DNA of 36,387 nt from Enterobacterales bacterium (GCA_015655145.1 JAATFO010000124.1:1-36387); one strand, 5' to 3'. Counted from the stretch's first letter, positions 16,353 to 27,325 are shown. Notes: generated from the sequence alone by a model not told the origin. Numbers and translations: made by a program.

Positions 16353-16814
16353 ATGAGTCGTCGTGTACAACCCGCAGCCGCCAGTCTGAACGGGCCATTA
16401 AAAGATATTGAAGAGCATGTTGAAGGATTTCGACAGGTCCGCGAAGCGCATCGTCGCGAGTTAATCGATGACTATGTTGAGCTGATTTCTGATTTGATCG
16501 GCGAATTTGGCGAAGCGCGCCAGGTTGATATGGCGGCACGTCTCGGCGTTTCTCAGCCAACGGTGGCCAAAATGCTGAAACGTCTGGTCACGGCGGGGTT
16601 GGTGGAGCAGGTGCCTTATCGCGGTGTTTTCCTGACGCGCAGCGGTGAGCAGTTAGCGGAAGAGAGCCGGGCACGTCACCATATTGTGGAAATGTTTCTG
16701 CTGGCACTGGGTGTGAGCCCTGATACTGCGCGTCGTGATGCTGAGGGCATTGAGCATCATGTGAGCGATGAAACCCTTGCCGTATTCCAGCAATTTTATG
16801 AAAGCCGCAGTTAA
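16353..16814 (+). CDS. mntR: Manganese-responsive transcriptional regulator MntR
   Basis: MntR is a DtxR-family metalloregulator that, with Mn(II), represses uptake (mntH) and mntS and activates mntP in E. coli. The product has 153 residues (about 155 in E. coli). Its helix-turn-helix is [22 protein letters not shown]. Metal-ligand regions are seen in the N-terminal helix (RREL..DYVELI) and the dimerisation segment ([28 protein letters not shown]). The ATG follows GAGGAAG. It is divergent from mntS and its companion ORF, with two MntR-type palindromes in between. E. coli mntR is followed by ybiR; that gene is absent here. Confidence 0.95.
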   Translation: MSRRVQPAAASLNGPLKDIEEHVEGFRQVREAHRRELIDDYVELISDLIGEFGEARQVDMAARLGVSQPTVAKMLKRLVTAGLVEQVPYRGVFLTRSGEQLAEESRARHHIVEMFLLALGVSPDTARRDAEGIEHHVSDETLAVFQQFYESRS

Positions 16815-17146
16815 TGCCTGCAAGAGTCATGCATCCGCTATCATCACAACCTGATGGTGGTCGTTTTTATACCAATGTGTGAGGGTTGATGGTCGCCGTT
16901 GGTTTGCTTATAACCCGTTTTCCTGATTAAAGATTTCCGCGAAATTCCGACGTGGCCGCCCGACGTCGAGAGCGCCTTTCCGCCAAAGCACGCCAGACAA
17001 TGACATGGTCACCAACGCCGAGCCTGATTCAATGAAATAACCGCATGACGGTAATACCGATGCGGCTGGCAGTGTTCGCTGGCCCGATGTTTATGGCATA
17101 ATGCGCGCTGGCTCACATTCACCCACCTCACATGTAAGGCAACTTT
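16815..17146. other. Intergenic region between mntR and ybiT
   Basis: No gene is seen. In E. coli ybiR and ldtB (ybiS) lie between mntR and ybiT; no recognisable remnant remains. An imperfect hairpin (CCGCAT...ATGCGG, 17041-17065) and a CATAAT -10-like element (17097-17102) about 45 bases before ybiT may form its promoter region. Confidence 0.45.
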
Positions 17147-18748
17147 GTGCTAGTTTCCAACAACGTCACGATGCAGTTTGGCAGTAAGCCGCTGTTTGAA
17201 AACATTTCCGTTAAATTTGGCGGTGGTAATCGCTATGGCCTGATTGGCGCTAATGGGAGTGGTAAATCCACTTTTATGCGGATCCTCGGCGGTGATCTGA
17301 TGCCCACCACCGGCAATGTTTCACTCGATCCTAACGAACGTATTGGCAAGCTGCGCCAGGACCAATTCGCTTTTGAACAGTATAGTGTACTGGATGCCGT
17401 CATTATGGGGCATAGCGAACTGTGGCAGGTGAAGGAGGAGCGTGACCGCATTTATGCCTTGCCAGAGATGAGCGAAGAAGATGGTTACCTTGTTGCTGAT
17501 CTTGAAGTGAAATATGGCGAGATGGATGGATATACCGCCGAAGCGCGTGCCGGTGAATTATTGTTGGGCGTGGGTATTCCATTGGAACAGCATACTGGCC
17601 CAATGAGTGAAGTGGCGCCTGGCTGGAAGTTGCGGGTACTGTTGGCGCAGGCGCTGTTTGCTAACCCCGATATTTTGTTGCTTGACGAACCGACTAACAA
17701 CCTCGATATCGATACCATTCGCTGGCTGGAACAGGTACTGAACGAACGTGAAAGCACGATGATCATTATTTCCCACGATCGCCACTTCCTCAATATGGTG
17801 TGCACGCATATGGCAGACCTGGATTACGGAGAGTTGCGTGTCTATCCTGGAAACTATGATGAATACATGACGGCGGCAACCCAGGTGCGGGAACGTCTGC
17901 TGTCCGATAATGCGAAAAAGAAAGCGCAGATTGCAGAACTGCAATCGTTTGTCAGTCGTTTTAGTGCTAATGCGTCCAAATCGCGCCAGGCAACCTCGCG
18001 CGCCAGACAGATCGATAAGATCAAACTGGACGAGGTGAAAGCATCAAGCCGGCAAAATCCCTTTATTCGCTTTGAGCAAGATAAGAAGTTGTTCCGTACT
18101 GCGCTGGAAGTTGAAGCGCTGGCCAAAGGTTTTGAGGGGGGGCTGTTGTTTAAACAGCTCAGTTTATTGCTTGATGTGGGCGAAAAGCTGGCCGTACTGG
18201 GCACCAATGGTATTGGCAAATCAACGCTGCTAAAAACGCTGCTGGGTGAGATGGCGTCTGACAGTGGCACGGTTAAATGGTCGGAAAACGCGCGTATTGG
18301 TTACTATGCACAGGATCATGCTGCTGATTTTGCTAATAATCTTAGCGTGTTCGACTGGATGAGCCAGTGGAAGCAAGAAAGCGACGATGAACAAGCGGTA
18401 CGCAGTATTTTGGGCCGTTTGTTATTCAGCCAGGATGAAATCAAAAAGCCTGCCAGCGTGCTTTCGGGAGGTGAGAAAGGGCGCATGTTGTTTGGTAAAT
18501 TGATGATGCAGCGACCCAATATTTTGATTATGGACGAACCAACAAATCACCTTGATATGGAGTCAATCGAATCGTTGAACATGGCGCTGGAGATGTACGA
18601 AGGCACCTTGATTTTCGTTTCGCATGACCGTGAATTCGTCAGTTCGCTGGCGACACGCGTGATTGAAATTACGCCGAATAAGGTGATCGATTTCACCGGC
18701 AATTATGAAGATTATCTGCGTAGTAAAGGCCAGGACTCATTTTCCTGA
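17147..18748 (+). CDS. ybiT: ABC-F family ATPase YbiT
   Basis: YbiT is a soluble ABC-F protein with two ATPase domains and no membrane domain; relatives such as EttA act on the ribosome during translation. Walker A motifs are GANGSGKS (near residue 36) and GTNGIGKS (near residue 354). Walker B motifs are [12 protein letters not shown] and [12 protein letters not shown], and the second signature is [10 protein letters not shown]. The inter-domain linker contains the basic [22 protein letters not shown]. The 533-residue sequence is nearly colinear with E. coli YbiT. The start is GTG with AAGG seven bases upstream, giving [12 protein letters not shown] as in relatives. A hairpin follows the stop codon. 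Confidence 0.96.
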   Translation: MLVSNNVTMQFGSKPLFENISVKFGGGNRYGLIGANGSGKSTFMRILGGDLMPTTGNVSLDPNERIGKLRQDQFAFEQYSVLDAVIMGHSELWQVKEERDRIYALPEMSEEDGYLVADLEVKYGEMDGYTAEARAGELLLGVGIPLEQHTGPMSEVAPGWKLRVLLAQALFANPDILLLDEPTNNLDIDTIRWLEQVLNERESTMIIISHDRHFLNMVCTHMADLDYGELRVYPGNYDEYMTAATQVRERLLSDNAKKKAQIAELQSFVSRFSANASKSRQATSRARQIDKIKLDEVKASSRQNPFIRFEQDKKLFRTALEVEALAKGFEGGLLFKQLSLLLDVGEKLAVLGTNGIGKSTLLKTLLGEMASDSGTVKWSENARIGYYAQDHAADFANNLSVFDWMSQWKQESDDEQAVRSILGRLLFSQDEIKKPASVLSGGEKGRMLFGKLMMQRPNILIMDEPTNHLDMESIESLNMALEMYEGTLIFVSHDREFVSSLATRVIEITPNKVIDFTGNYEDYLRSKGQDSFS

Positions 18749-18756
18749 GTGTGTAG

Positions 18757-18780
18757 ACGGCGACAATACGTTGCCGTTTT
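18757..18780 (+). terminator. ybiT terminator
   Basis: ACGGCGAC/GTTGCCGT arms (one mismatch position) with loop AATAC are followed by TTTTAG, nine bases after the ybiT stop. The leftward diguanylate cyclase gene ends 30 bp further on. Confidence 0.6.
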
Positions 18781-18809
18781 AGTCGCCAGGCAACCTAACA
18801 GCCGGGCGA

Positions 18810-20351
18810 CTACGCCACCATTACCTGATTCTTGCCATTGTTTTTCGCTTTATACAGCGCTTTATCAGCATCATTCACTAATTGTACCTGATCTATATTT
18901 CCCCGCGCCGTCAGTTGGGTATGCAGACCGGCGCTGATGGTGACCACTTTGTCGGGCATCGTGCTCTTTTCATGGGGAATACGCAGTGCAGCAACGGCGC
19001 TGACGACCTGTTGTGCAAATGCCAGCGCTTCTTCTGCAGAAATATTTGGCAGAATAATCGCAAACTCCTCGCCGCCATAACGGGCGATCAAATCATCTGA
19101 ATGCTGTTGCAAACGTAACAGACACTCACCGACCTTCTTCAGACAGTCATCGCCCGCCAGATGGCCATAGCTGTCATTGTAGGTTTTGAATGCGTCAATA
19201 TCGATCATCACCAGTGACAGCGGGGTTTGTAACTTGGCTGAACGCTCAAGACTGCGTTGCAAATACATATCGAACTGACGGCGGTTTGCCAGACCGGTGA
19301 GGCCATCAAGTAAAGCCAGTGATTGTAAGGTGCGATTCATCATGGTGAGTTGATCACGTACGGCCGTCAGCTCGAGCTGATTTTTCAGGTTGAGACGGAT
19401 GTGATGTAATACAATAAAGCCCAGTAAAAACAGTAAACTGAGCAGAATCAAACTTAGCGTGCCAAAAATCAGCGCATCGCTAAACCACAATTTTTGGACC
19501 TGTTGTTTATCATAGCCGGCAACCACCACCAGTGGATAGCGCTTCAGGCTGGCGTAACCGAAGATGCGTTCCCGACCATCGAACGTGGCGCGATAAAGAG
19601 CCGCGCCGCTGGGTGCGGTTTTTAACAGGCGGTTAAATAACGGGCTGGATAACGCACTTTTATTGATTAATGCATCATTGAAAGGGCGCGTATAAAGAAT
19701 ATTACCATTTGTTTTCATCAACCCGAGAACATCATGCTCGCCAAGATTATAATAATCGTAAACCTGGCGGAAAAAATCGATACGTATGGTCGCCAGCACA
19801 ACACCGCGAAAACTGCCGTCAATATTATTAAGTCGCATGGAGATCGGGATAATCAGATCACCGGTAGAACGGCTATGGATAACCTCCCCGATGTGCACTT
19901 TATTGCTGTTATCTTGCTGATGAAATTTAAAGTATTCGCGATCAGCATTATTGGCATGCGTGGGGATTTTTTCCACGGAAGTGACGACCCAACGACCTTG
20001 CGCATCATAAATAAAGATCCCATCCAACTGGGGTAATGCCGCTTTACGTCGCTGTAATAGTTGTGTGAGATAAATACTCTGATGCTGGAAACCGACAAGA
20101 TTGATGCGATCACGTAAATCCTGCAGTGTTAGCTCTGTTTGCAGAAAGGTATCTTCAGCCTGGCGTGACAATGAAATGGAGAGGTTATGTGCACTCTCTT
20201 TCATGGTGGTGAGCATCCGCTGATACGAGTTCCACAGCGTCCAGCCATTGATGCCGACAACCGCTCCACTGATAACAAAAAGAAATATCAGCATCATCTG
20301 GCGTAACATGGATTTGGATACGCCGTTAATAACGCCTTGTTCTTCACTCAT
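18810..20351 (-). CDS. Membrane diguanylate cyclase with periplasmic CACHE-like sensor
   Basis: The protein would synthesise cyclic di-GMP from GTP in response to a periplasmic signal. An N-terminal membrane helix (MMLIFLFVISGAVVGINGW, about residues 18-38) is followed by roughly 240 residues resembling a double-CACHE sensor (WVVTSVEKIPTHANNADREYFKFH). A second membrane helix (LIFGTLSLILLSLLFLLGFIV) and a GGDEF domain complete it. The active site reads GGEEF (ARYGGEEFAIILP), a competent variant. The domain opens with LDGLTGLANRRQFD, and I see no RxxD inhibitory site in the usual place. An in-frame GTG lies three codons upstream of the chosen ATG; ribosome-binding signals are weak for both. 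The gene lies downstream of moeB on the same strand but 250 bp away. Confidence 0.92.
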   Translation of the reverse strand: MSEEQGVINGVSKSMLRQMMLIFLFVISGAVVGINGWTLWNSYQRMLTTMKESAHNLSISLSRQAEDTFLQTELTLQDLRDRINLVGFQHQSIYLTQLLQRRKAALPQLDGIFIYDAQGRWVVTSVEKIPTHANNADREYFKFHQQDNSNKVHIGEVIHSRSTGDLIIPISMRLNNIDGSFRGVVLATIRIDFFRQVYDYYNLGEHDVLGLMKTNGNILYTRPFNDALINKSALSSPLFNRLLKTAPSGAALYRATFDGRERIFGYASLKRYPLVVVAGYDKQQVQKLWFSDALIFGTLSLILLSLLFLLGFIVLHHIRLNLKNQLELTAVRDQLTMMNRTLQSLALLDGLTGLANRRQFDMYLQRSLERSAKLQTPLSLVMIDIDAFKTYNDSYGHLAGDDCLKKVGECLLRLQQHSDDLIARYGGEEFAIILPNISAEEALAFAQQVVSAVAALRIPHEKSTMPDKVVTISAGLHTQLTARGNIDQVQLVNDADKALYKAKNNGKNQVMVA

Positions 20352-20601
20352 TGCTTGCACTGCCTAAAATGATCAACGTTCGCTGCCTGCATGATTCATG
20401 TTTGATGTTAAAAAAAGCGTTGATATACGCGTCATACTTAGCATTGTCTGTATGGGTTCCTCCGCATCACTGCTTTGTGTATGTGCATCAAGAATCCCGT
20501 ACACGGTGCCTACTGGCAAGGTGAATTATTTAAGGTATAAGCGTGGCAGGGCTAAACATAATGTACCTGGTTACGTTCGTCAGAAAGTGGCGCTAACCCT
20601 C

Positions 20602-21381
20602 TCAGTCATGATGCCGCTCATTGGGGGCGGCATGACCGCAGACTTCACAGTGCGGGTCTTTGACGGTGTTCACTGTACGAAATTGCAGGGTCATCGCATC
20701 ATATATTAGCAGTTTGCCGGCCACCGGCGCGCCATAATACGTCAGTAGTCTAATGGATTCCATCGCTTGCAGTGAGCCGATTACGCCCACCAGCGGTGCC
20801 ATGACGCCGCTTTCCACGCAGGTTAATCCGTCATCAGAAAACAGGCGGCTGATACAGCGATAACAAGGCGTATTATCCTGCCAGTTGAAGACGCTAATAT
20901 GCCCTTCCATTCGAATTGCCGCCCCGGAAATTAACGGTACTTTACGTGCAAAACAAAGACGGTTCAATTGTTCCCGGGTTTGTACGTTATCGCAGCAATC
21001 CAGTACCAGGTCATGGTGGGCGATGGTGCTATCCAGTGCGGCATCATTCAGCCGTGCATTGATCACCTCAAGAGTGATCAGCGGGTTGATCGCGGTGAGA
21101 CGTTGCTGCGCGGAAACCACCTTCGGCAAGCCAATCTGTACATCAGTATGCAAAATCTGACGTTGCAGATTAGAGAGCGAAACCGTATCGAAATCAAGCA
21201 AGGTTAGCTTACCAATACCGGCGGAGGCCAGATACTGGCTGGCCGAGCAACCCAATCCGCCGAGACCGACAATTAACACGCGTGATGCTTTTAGTTTTTC
21301 CTGACCGTCAAAATCAAAGCCACGCAACATAATTTGGCGGTTATAGCGAAGGGTTTCACTGTGGGTCAGATCTGGCCGCAT
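20602..21381 (-). CDS. moeB: Molybdopterin-synthase adenylyltransferase MoeB
   Basis: MoeB adenylates the C-terminal glycine of MoaD so that sulfur can be added for molybdopterin synthesis. It is related to ubiquitin E1 enzymes. The nucleotide-binding loop VLIVGLGGLGCSASQYLASAG lies near residues 33-53. The conserved DFDTVSLSNLQRQ and the zinc-binding pairs CYRC and CEVC are all present. The product is 259 residues, about ten longer than E. coli MoeB because of a polar tail (HAAPNERHHD). The ATG lies one base after the moeA stop, a tight moeAB operon. Longer in-frame starts inside moeA are unlikely. Confidence 0.96.
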   Translation of the reverse strand: MRPDLTHSETLRYNRQIMLRGFDFDGQEKLKASRVLIVGLGGLGCSASQYLASAGIGKLTLLDFDTVSLSNLQRQILHTDVQIGLPKVVSAQQRLTAINPLITLEVINARLNDAALDSTIAHHDLVLDCCDNVQTREQLNRLCFARKVPLISGAAIRMEGHISVFNWQDNTPCYRCISRLFSDDGLTCVESGVMAPLVGVIGSLQAMESIRLLTYYGAPVAGKLLIYDAMTLQFRTVNTVKDPHCEVCGHAAPNERHHD

Positions 21382-21382
21382 A

Positions 21383-22618
21383 CTAGCCTCCCAGTAATGC
21401 GTTGAAAGGCTCGATTTCCACCCATTCACCGACTTCTACCGTACCGCGTTCACGCTCCAGAACGATAAAACAATTGGCGAGACTGAAGGAGCTAAATACA
21501 TGCGAACCTTGATGTCCGGTGCTATGTACTTCAAGCTCGCCCTCGGCATTGCGGTTGACAATGCCGCGCTGGAAATCGAGGCGTCCGGGGGTTTTTCGCA
21601 ATCGTTGCACCGTGCGTGCACGTTGCCGCATGGGCAGACAATCAGTTTTCTGACCGGTAAGTTTGGCCAGCAACGGTTGGACTAATTGATAAAAGGTAAC
21701 GACCGCTGAAACCGGATTGCCCGGTAAACCGCAGAACCAGCTGTGTTGCAGGCGCCCGAAAGCAAACGGCTTGCCTGGTTTAATGGCTAATTTCCAGAAG
21801 GTGATATTTCCCTGTTCTTCCAATTGGGTTTTGGTGTAATCGGCTTCGCCAACCGAAACGCCGCCGCTGCTAATGACCACATCGGCCGTACTATCGGCCG
21901 CGGTGAACGCGGCGCGTAAAGCCTGGGGATCATCACGAATTATCCCCAGATCAATAACCTCGCAACCCAGTTTGTCCAGCATCAGGTGCACAGCAAAGCG
22001 ATTGGTATCATAGATTTGTCCGGCGGACAGTGGCTGACCAACAGATTGCAGTTCATCTCCGGTGGAGAATATAGCGACGCGCAATTTACGTAATACCGTG
22101 ATATGACTAATACCGAGCGAAGCCAGTAACGGTAATTCGGCCACCCCGAGTTTTACTCCGGCTGAGAGCACGCAGGCACCTTGCTGGATATCTTCACCCG
22201 CCAGACGGATATTTTGTCCGGCTTTGACGGCGGCAGTCGGGCGAATACCGTGGTCCCCTGATTCGGTCTGTTCTTGCATGATCACCGCATCGGCGCCTGC
22301 AGGCACCGGGGCACCGGTCATAATGCGCACACAACTGCCTGGCGGCCATTGGCCAGTAAAAGGCGCGCCGGCAAAGGCTTTGCCGGCGATGGGCAATGCA
22401 GTTCCCTGGGCGAGGTCTGCCAGCCGTACGGCATAGCCATCCATTGCTGAGTTGGTAAAAGGAGGAACCGCAATGGGCGATGTCACCTCTTCAGCGGTGA
22501 TGCGGCCAGCGGCGGCAGTGATGGCGATGGTTTCTACATCACGCACCGGCGAGATATCCGCCAGCATTTTGCGTTGCGCCTCGTCGAGGGAGATCAATCC
22601 CGCGGTAAAGCATTCCAT
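21383..22618 (-). CDS. moeA: Molybdopterin molybdenumtransferase MoeA
   Basis: MoeA inserts molybdate into adenylylated molybdopterin, the last step of molybdenum cofactor synthesis. Its 411 residues equal E. coli MoeA. Hallmarks are [60 protein letters not shown] and [21 protein letters not shown] lies six bases before the ATG. It is first in the moeA-moeB operon and divergent from iaaA, the same arrangement as in E. coli. Confidence 0.97.
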   Translation of the reverse strand: MECFTAGLISLDEAQRKMLADISPVRDVETIAITAAAGRITAEEVTSPIAVPPFTNSAMDGYAVRLADLAQGTALPIAGKAFAGAPFTGQWPPGSCVRIMTGAPVPAGADAVIMQEQTESGDHGIRPTAAVKAGQNIRLAGEDIQQGACVLSAGVKLGVAELPLLASLGISHITVLRKLRVAIFSTGDELQSVGQPLSAGQIYDTNRFAVHLMLDKLGCEVIDLGIIRDDPQALRAAFTAADSTADVVISSGGVSVGEADYTKTQLEEQGNITFWKLAIKPGKPFAFGRLQHSWFCGLPGNPVSAVVTFYQLVQPLLAKLTGQKTDCLPMRQRARTVQRLRKTPGRLDFQRGIVNRNAEGELEVHSTGHQGSHVFSSFSLANCFIVLERERGTVEVGEWVEIEPFNALLGG

Positions 22619-22746
22619 AAGGACTCCGGCCAGTAAGTGAGCTGATAACGACTATTATGACGCGAAAAAGCAGGCAGGTCATCCCGACATGTGCCTTCGG
22701 TTATGACTTACAATCTAATGTTATTATCGCTAGCCGAACATTCCGC

Positions 22747-22775
22747 TTTACATCCTTTTGCTGGCTACCTATAGT
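22747..22775 (+). promoter_or_regulatory. Sigma-70 promoter for iaaA-gsiABCD
   Basis: TTTACA (22747-22752) and TATAGT (22770-22775) are separated by exactly 17 bases, with five of six matches to each consensus hexamer. They lie about 77 bases before the iaaA ATG, in the moeA/iaaA divergent gap. Confidence 0.65.
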
Positions 22776-22851
22776 CGAAAATTGCTAAAAGTTTAACGAT
22801 GGCAACCTAACTCAGTGTTTTTCATGCTGATTTGCTGTACGGAGTTGAAGT

Positions 22852-23817
22852 ATGAACAGAGCGGTGATCGCGATTCATGGCGGCGCGGGGGCTATTGCAC
22901 GTGCCGCCATGAGCAAAGAGAAAGAACAGTGCTACGTTCAGGCGCTGGCGGCTGTTGTGGCCAGCGGCCAGACGATACTGTCTGCGGGCGGCAGCGCGCT
23001 GGATGCGGTCACCGAGGCGGTGCGTCTTTTGGAAGAGTGCCCTTTATTTAATGCGGGTAAAGGGTCGGTATTTACCCATCAGGGCACTCACGAACTGGAT
23101 GCCTGCGTGATGGACGGCCATACGTTGGATACCGGGGCGGTTGCTGGGGTTTCTCATATCAGGAACCCGATTCTGGCGGCGCGCGCGGTGCTGAAACACA
23201 GCCCACATGTGTTATTAATTGGCGAAGGAGCGGAGCGTTTCGCTGTTTCACGAGGGTTTGAACCGGTGGCTAACAATTTTTTCTCCACCGACGAACGTTG
23301 GGCGCAATTACAACGCGCACTAGGCAACCAACAAATCCTATTAGATCATGATAGTGGCGGGCAACATGCCGATGGTGCTCCGCTTGATGCCGATCGTAAA
23401 TTTGGCACGGTGGGCGCTGTCGCCTGTGATCTGCATGGCAACCTCGCTGCAGCGACATCCACCGGAGGCATGACCAATAAATACGTCGGACGCGTGGGCG
23501 ATTCGCCGTTACCCGGCGCCGGATGTTATGCCAATAATGCCAGCGTCGCGGTCTCCTGCACCGGGACCGGCGAAGTGTTTATCCGTCTGCTGGCAGCTTA
23601 CGACATTGCAGCATTGATGACCTATGCCGGGTTATCGCTGCAACAGGCCAGCGAGCGGGTCGTGATGGAAAAAGTCACCGCGCTGGGCGGGAGCGGCGGA
23701 GTGGTGGCGGTTGATCGGGCAGGGAATATTGCGTTGCCGTTTAACAGTGAAGGCATGTACCGCGGTTACGGCTATGTTGGCGATGACGCGGTGGTCGCTA
23801 TTTACCGTGAAGCCTGA
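22852..23817 (+). CDS. iaaA: Isoaspartyl peptidase / L-asparaginase (Ntn hydrolase)
   Basis: IaaA is an N-terminal-nucleophile hydrolase that self-cleaves into two subunits and hydrolyses beta-aspartyl dipeptides and asparagine. The proenzyme has 321 residues. The autocleavage site is in KFGTVGAVA, making Thr186 the nucleophile. Other family motifs are IHGGAGAI at the start, NAGKGSVFT, ELDACVMDG and the GTGEVFIR block. It opens the iaaA-gsiABCD operon, with only 9 bp to gsiA, as in E. coli. The linkage suggests shared use of peptides or glutathione as nitrogen or sulfur sources. Confidence 0.96.
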   Translation: MNRAVIAIHGGAGAIARAAMSKEKEQCYVQALAAVVASGQTILSAGGSALDAVTEAVRLLEECPLFNAGKGSVFTHQGTHELDACVMDGHTLDTGAVAGVSHIRNPILAARAVLKHSPHVLLIGEGAERFAVSRGFEPVANNFFSTDERWAQLQRALGNQQILLDHDSGGQHADGAPLDADRKFGTVGAVACDLHGNLAAATSTGGMTNKYVGRVGDSPLPGAGCYANNASVAVSCTGTGEVFIRLLAAYDIAALMTYAGLSLQQASERVVMEKVTALGGSGGVVAVDRAGNIALPFNSEGMYRGYGYVGDDAVVAIYREA

Positions 23818-23826
23818 GAGGAACGC

Positions 23827-25704
23827 ATGAAGCAACCGGATGCCGAATTACAGCACGCGGATGATCAAGTCCTGGCAGTACGTAATCTTAGTGTCAGTTT
23901 TAGCCATGAAGGGAAGACCACGCATGCCGTACGCCATTTATCACTGGAGGTAAAGCGGGGTGAAACGCTGGCGATTGTCGGTGAGTCTGGTTCGGGTAAA
24001 TCGGTAACATCGCTGGCGCTAATGCGTTTGATTGAGCAGGCGGGCGGCACTCTGGAGCAAGGTGCCATGTGGCTACGGCGCCGCAATGGTCAACGGATTG
24101 ATTTGTCACAAGCCAGTCAATCCCAGATGCGTACCATCCGTGGTGCGGATATGGCCATGATCTTCCAGGAGCCGATGACCTCGTTAAACCCGGTATTTTC
24201 GGTGGGAGAGCAGATCGCCGAATCTATTCGATTACACCAGGGGAAGAATCATCAGCAGGCGTTGCAGGAAGCGCGACATATGCTGGATCTGGTCCGCATT
24301 CCAGAGGCGAAAAATGTGCTGACGCGTTATCCGCATCAGTTATCGGGCGGAATGCGCCAGCGGGTGATGATTGCGATGGCGCTTTCCTGCAAACCCGCAT
24401 TGTTGATTGCCGACGAACCAACGACGGCATTAGACGTCACGATTCAGGCGCAAATTTTGCAACTGATTCGCGTATTACAAAAAGAGATGGACATGGGGGT
24501 GATTTTTATTACCCATGACATGGGTGTGGTGGCGGAAATGGCCGATCGTGTTCAGGTGATGTACCGCGGTGAGGGGATCGAAAGCGCGGACGTCAACACG
24601 ATTTTTAGCCAGCCGCGACAGCCGTATACGCGTGCTTTGCTGGCTGCGGTACCTAAACTGGGATCGATGCATGGCCACCTTTGGCCGGCGAAATTTCCGT
24701 TGTTAACGGCAGAGCACGGCACACGCGAGGTTGATGTCAATGATCAGTCGCAAAATACCGTGCGACTGGATGTTCCACCAGTATTGCAGGTACGTGATTT
24801 GGTCACGCGCTTTGATATTCGTGGCGGAATATTTAATCGGGTAACACGGCAGGTGCATGCTGTTGAGAAAGTCAGTTTTGATCTGCGATCCGGTGAAACG
24901 CTGGCGCTGGTGGGGGAATCGGGGTGTGGTAAATCGACCACCGGGCGTTCGTTACTGCGTCTGGTCGCCAGCCAGGGCGGAAGTATTACCTTTAACGGTC
25001 AGCGAATTGATCAACTGAAAAACAGCGAACTGTCGCATCTGCGACGGAATATTCAGTTTATCTTTCAGGATCCCTATGCCTCACTGGATCCACGTTTGAC
25101 GGTAGGGTACTCCATTATGGAGCCGTTGCTGATCCACGGCGTGATGAAAGGCCGTGAGGCAGAAGCGCGGGTTGCCTGGCTACTGGAAAAGGTTGGACTG
25201 TTGCCGGAACATGCTCAGCGTTATGCGCATGAGTTTTCCGGCGGACAACGGCAACGTATTTGTATTGCACGTGCCCTTGCGCTTAATCCACAGGTGGTGA
25301 TTGCCGATGAATCGGTTTCCGCGCTGGATGTCTCAATTCAGGCGCAAATCATTAATCTGATGCTGGATTTGCAGCGTGAGTTTGGCATTGCATTCCTGTT
25401 TATTTCTCATGATATGGCGGTGGTTGAGCGTATCAGCCACCGTGTTGCGGTGATGTATCTGGGACAAATCGTTGAGATTGGTCCGCGACAGGCGGTGTTT
25501 GAGCACCCGCAACATCCTTATACACGCAAGTTGATGTCAGCGGTGCCGGTGGCCGATCCACACCATCGTCGACGGGAACGGGCATTGCTGGTGGATGAAA
25601 TTCCCAGCCCGGTGCATGCGTTGGGCGATGAACCCGACGTGCCGCCGTTGATTGAAGTGGGCGCCGGGCACTTTGTGGCGCGTCACGCCATCAGCGGTGG
25701 ATGA
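23827..25704 (+). CDS. gsiA: Glutathione ABC importer, ATP-binding protein GsiA
   Basis: GsiA is the fused double ATPase that powers glutathione import through GsiC and GsiD. At 625 residues it contains two complete ABC modules. Module 1 has Walker [10 protein letters not shown] (near residue 55), signature LSGGMRQR and Walker [13 protein letters not shown]. Module 2 has GESGCGKST (near residue 363), signature FSGGQRQR and [12 protein letters not shown]. Each ends with the oligopeptide-type C-terminal region ([12 protein letters not shown] and [12 protein letters not shown]). GAGAGGAACG precedes the ATG. It is second in the operon and in tight register with iaaA. Confidence 0.96.
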   Translation: MKQPDAELQHADDQVLAVRNLSVSFSHEGKTTHAVRHLSLEVKRGETLAIVGESGSGKSVTSLALMRLIEQAGGTLEQGAMWLRRRNGQRIDLSQASQSQMRTIRGADMAMIFQEPMTSLNPVFSVGEQIAESIRLHQGKNHQQALQEARHMLDLVRIPEAKNVLTRYPHQLSGGMRQRVMIAMALSCKPALLIADEPTTALDVTIQAQILQLIRVLQKEMDMGVIFITHDMGVVAEMADRVQVMYRGEGIESADVNTIFSQPRQPYTRALLAAVPKLGSMHGHLWPAKFPLLTAEHGTREVDVNDQSQNTVRLDVPPVLQVRDLVTRFDIRGGIFNRVTRQVHAVEKVSFDLRSGETLALVGESGCGKSTTGRSLLRLVASQGGSITFNGQRIDQLKNSELSHLRRNIQFIFQDPYASLDPRLTVGYSIMEPLLIHGVMKGREAEARVAWLLEKVGLLPEHAQRYAHEFSGGQRQRICIARALALNPQVVIADESVSALDVSIQAQIINLMLDLQREFGIAFLFISHDMAVVERISHRVAVMYLGQIVEIGPRQAVFEHPQHPYTRKLMSAVPVADPHHRRRERALLVDEIPSPVHALGDEPDVPPLIEVGAGHFVARHAISGG

Positions 25705-25755
25705 GCCGCCAGGTTAAATATAACAATCACTGGGACTACAGGAGATGAAAACGAC

Positions 25756-27294
25756 ATGACGATTCAACAGACACGTAAATGGCTATTAGCCGCCGGGTTA
25801 CTGAGCAGCGTTGTCGCGGTACCGGCTTGGGCGGCAAAAGATGCGGTGATTGCTGTCGCATCCAATTTCACTACCCTGGATCCGTACAATGCCAACGATA
25901 CGTTATCGCAGGCGGTGGCAAAATCGTTCTATCAGGGATTGTTCGGTTTTGATAAGGACATGAAGCTGACCAATGTGTTGGCGGAAAGCTATCAGGTGAG
26001 CACGGATGGATTAACTTATACCCTCAAACTGCGCCCGGGTGTGCAGTTCCAGGACGGCACGGATTTTAATGCAGCGGCGGTTAAAGTTAACCTTGATCGC
26101 GCCAGCGACCCGGAAAATCATCTCAAACGCTACAACCTGTTTAAAAACATTGCCGCCACGGAAGCGATTGATCCGACCACGGTGAAAATTACCCTGAAAC
26201 AACCGTTCTCGGCTTTTATTAATATCTTGGCGCATCCGGCTGCGGCTATGATTTCACCCGCTGCGCTGAAAAAATATGGCAAAGATATCGGTTTTCACCC
26301 GGTTGGCACCGGACCTTACGAATTTGTCGTCTGGAATCAAACGGATTTTGTCAAAGTGAAAAAATGGCCGGGATACTGGAAAAAAGGTTATCCAAAGCTG
26401 GACAGCATTACCTGGCGGCCGGTGGTGGATAACAATACCCGGGCGGCAATGCTGCAAACCGGCGAGGCAACATTTGCTTTCCCAATTCCTTATGAGCAAG
26501 CCAGTTTGTTGGAGAATAATAGCAAGTTGGACTTGGTTACTTCGCCGTCCATCATGCAACGTTACATCAGCTTTAATGTGACGCAGAAACCCTTCGACAA
26601 TCCGAAAGTTCGTGAAGCGATCAATGATGCTATCAACCGCGAGGCGCTGGTGAAGGTGGCGTTTTCGGGTTACGCGACGCCGGCCACCGGGATAGTCCCT
26701 CCGTCGATTGATTTCGCCCAACACTATCCAGCGATTCAATATAATCCGGCAAAAGCGCGTGAATTACTGAAAGAAGCCGGTTTCCCTGACGGCTTTAGTA
26801 CCACGCTGTGGTCTTCTCATAATCACAGTACCGCCCAGAAAGTCTTACAGTTCACCCAGCAGCAACTGGCGCAGGTAGGCATAAAAGTTCAGGTTAGAGC
26901 CATGGATGCCGGTCAGCGCGCGGCGGAAGTGGAAAGCAAAGGACAGAAAGAGAGTGGCGTACGCATGTTTTACACCGGCTGGAGCGCCTCAACAGGCGAA
27001 GCAGACTGGGCGTTGACGCCGTTATTCGCAACGTCATCCTGGCCGCCTGCCATCTTTAACACCGCGTTCTACAGCAATCCGCAAGTGGATAGTGCGCTGG
27101 TCAACGCGTTAAAAACCACCGATCGGGCGCAGAAAGCACAACAATATAAACTGGTGCAGGATACGATTTGGAAAGATCAACCCTGGGTTCCGCTGGTGGT
27201 GGAAAAACTGATTTCGGCAAAAAATAAATCGTTAACCGGTTTTTACGTCATGCCGGATACTGCTTTCAGTTTTGACGATGCCGATTTGAAGTAG
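25756..27294 (+). CDS. gsiB: Glutathione-binding periplasmic protein GsiB
   Basis: GsiB is the periplasmic solute-binding protein that delivers glutathione to GsiCD. A Sec signal peptide of about 26 residues (core [19 protein letters not shown] before AKD) precedes a family-5 extracellular binding domain with [35 protein letters not shown] and [16 protein letters not shown]. The length of 512 equals E. coli GsiB and the sequence is nearly colinear with it. GGAG lies 11 bases upstream of the ATG. The gap to gsiC holds a stable hairpin. Confidence 0.96.
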   Translation: MTIQQTRKWLLAAGLLSSVVAVPAWAAKDAVIAVASNFTTLDPYNANDTLSQAVAKSFYQGLFGFDKDMKLTNVLAESYQVSTDGLTYTLKLRPGVQFQDGTDFNAAAVKVNLDRASDPENHLKRYNLFKNIAATEAIDPTTVKITLKQPFSAFINILAHPAAAMISPAALKKYGKDIGFHPVGTGPYEFVVWNQTDFVKVKKWPGYWKKGYPKLDSITWRPVVDNNTRAAMLQTGEATFAFPIPYEQASLLENNSKLDLVTSPSIMQRYISFNVTQKPFDNPKVREAINDAINREALVKVAFSGYATPATGIVPPSIDFAQHYPAIQYNPAKARELLKEAGFPDGFSTTLWSSHNHSTAQKVLQFTQQQLAQVGIKVQVRAMDAGQRAAEVESKGQKESGVRMFYTGWSASTGEADWALTPLFATSSWPPAIFNTAFYSNPQVDSALVNALKTTDRAQKAQQYKLVQDTIWKDQPWVPLVVEKLISAKNKSLTGFYVMPDTAFSFDDADLK

Positions 27295-27303
27295 TGTCGC
27301 CGA

Positions 27304-27325
27304 CACCCGCTTTGGCGGGCGGGTG
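27304..27325 (+). other. Intercistronic hairpin between gsiB and gsiC
   Basis: CACCCGC/GCGGGTG (7-bp perfect GC-rich arms, 8-base loop) lies 10 bases after the gsiB stop and has no T-run. It is better read as an mRNA-stabilising or attenuating hairpin than a full terminator. Such an element would favour high production of the binding protein. Confidence 0.55.

Noticed and set aside
16828-16870. Hairpin-like sequence after mntR ending in TTTTT
   Set aside because: The stem is only about five weak pairs with a spacer before the T-run; not enough for a terminator call.
25745-25759. Four-codon ORF (ATG AAA ACG ACA TGA) overlapping the gsiB start
   Set aside because: The ribosome-binding site abuts its ATG with no spacing, so it is unlikely to be translated; the same GGAG serves gsiB.
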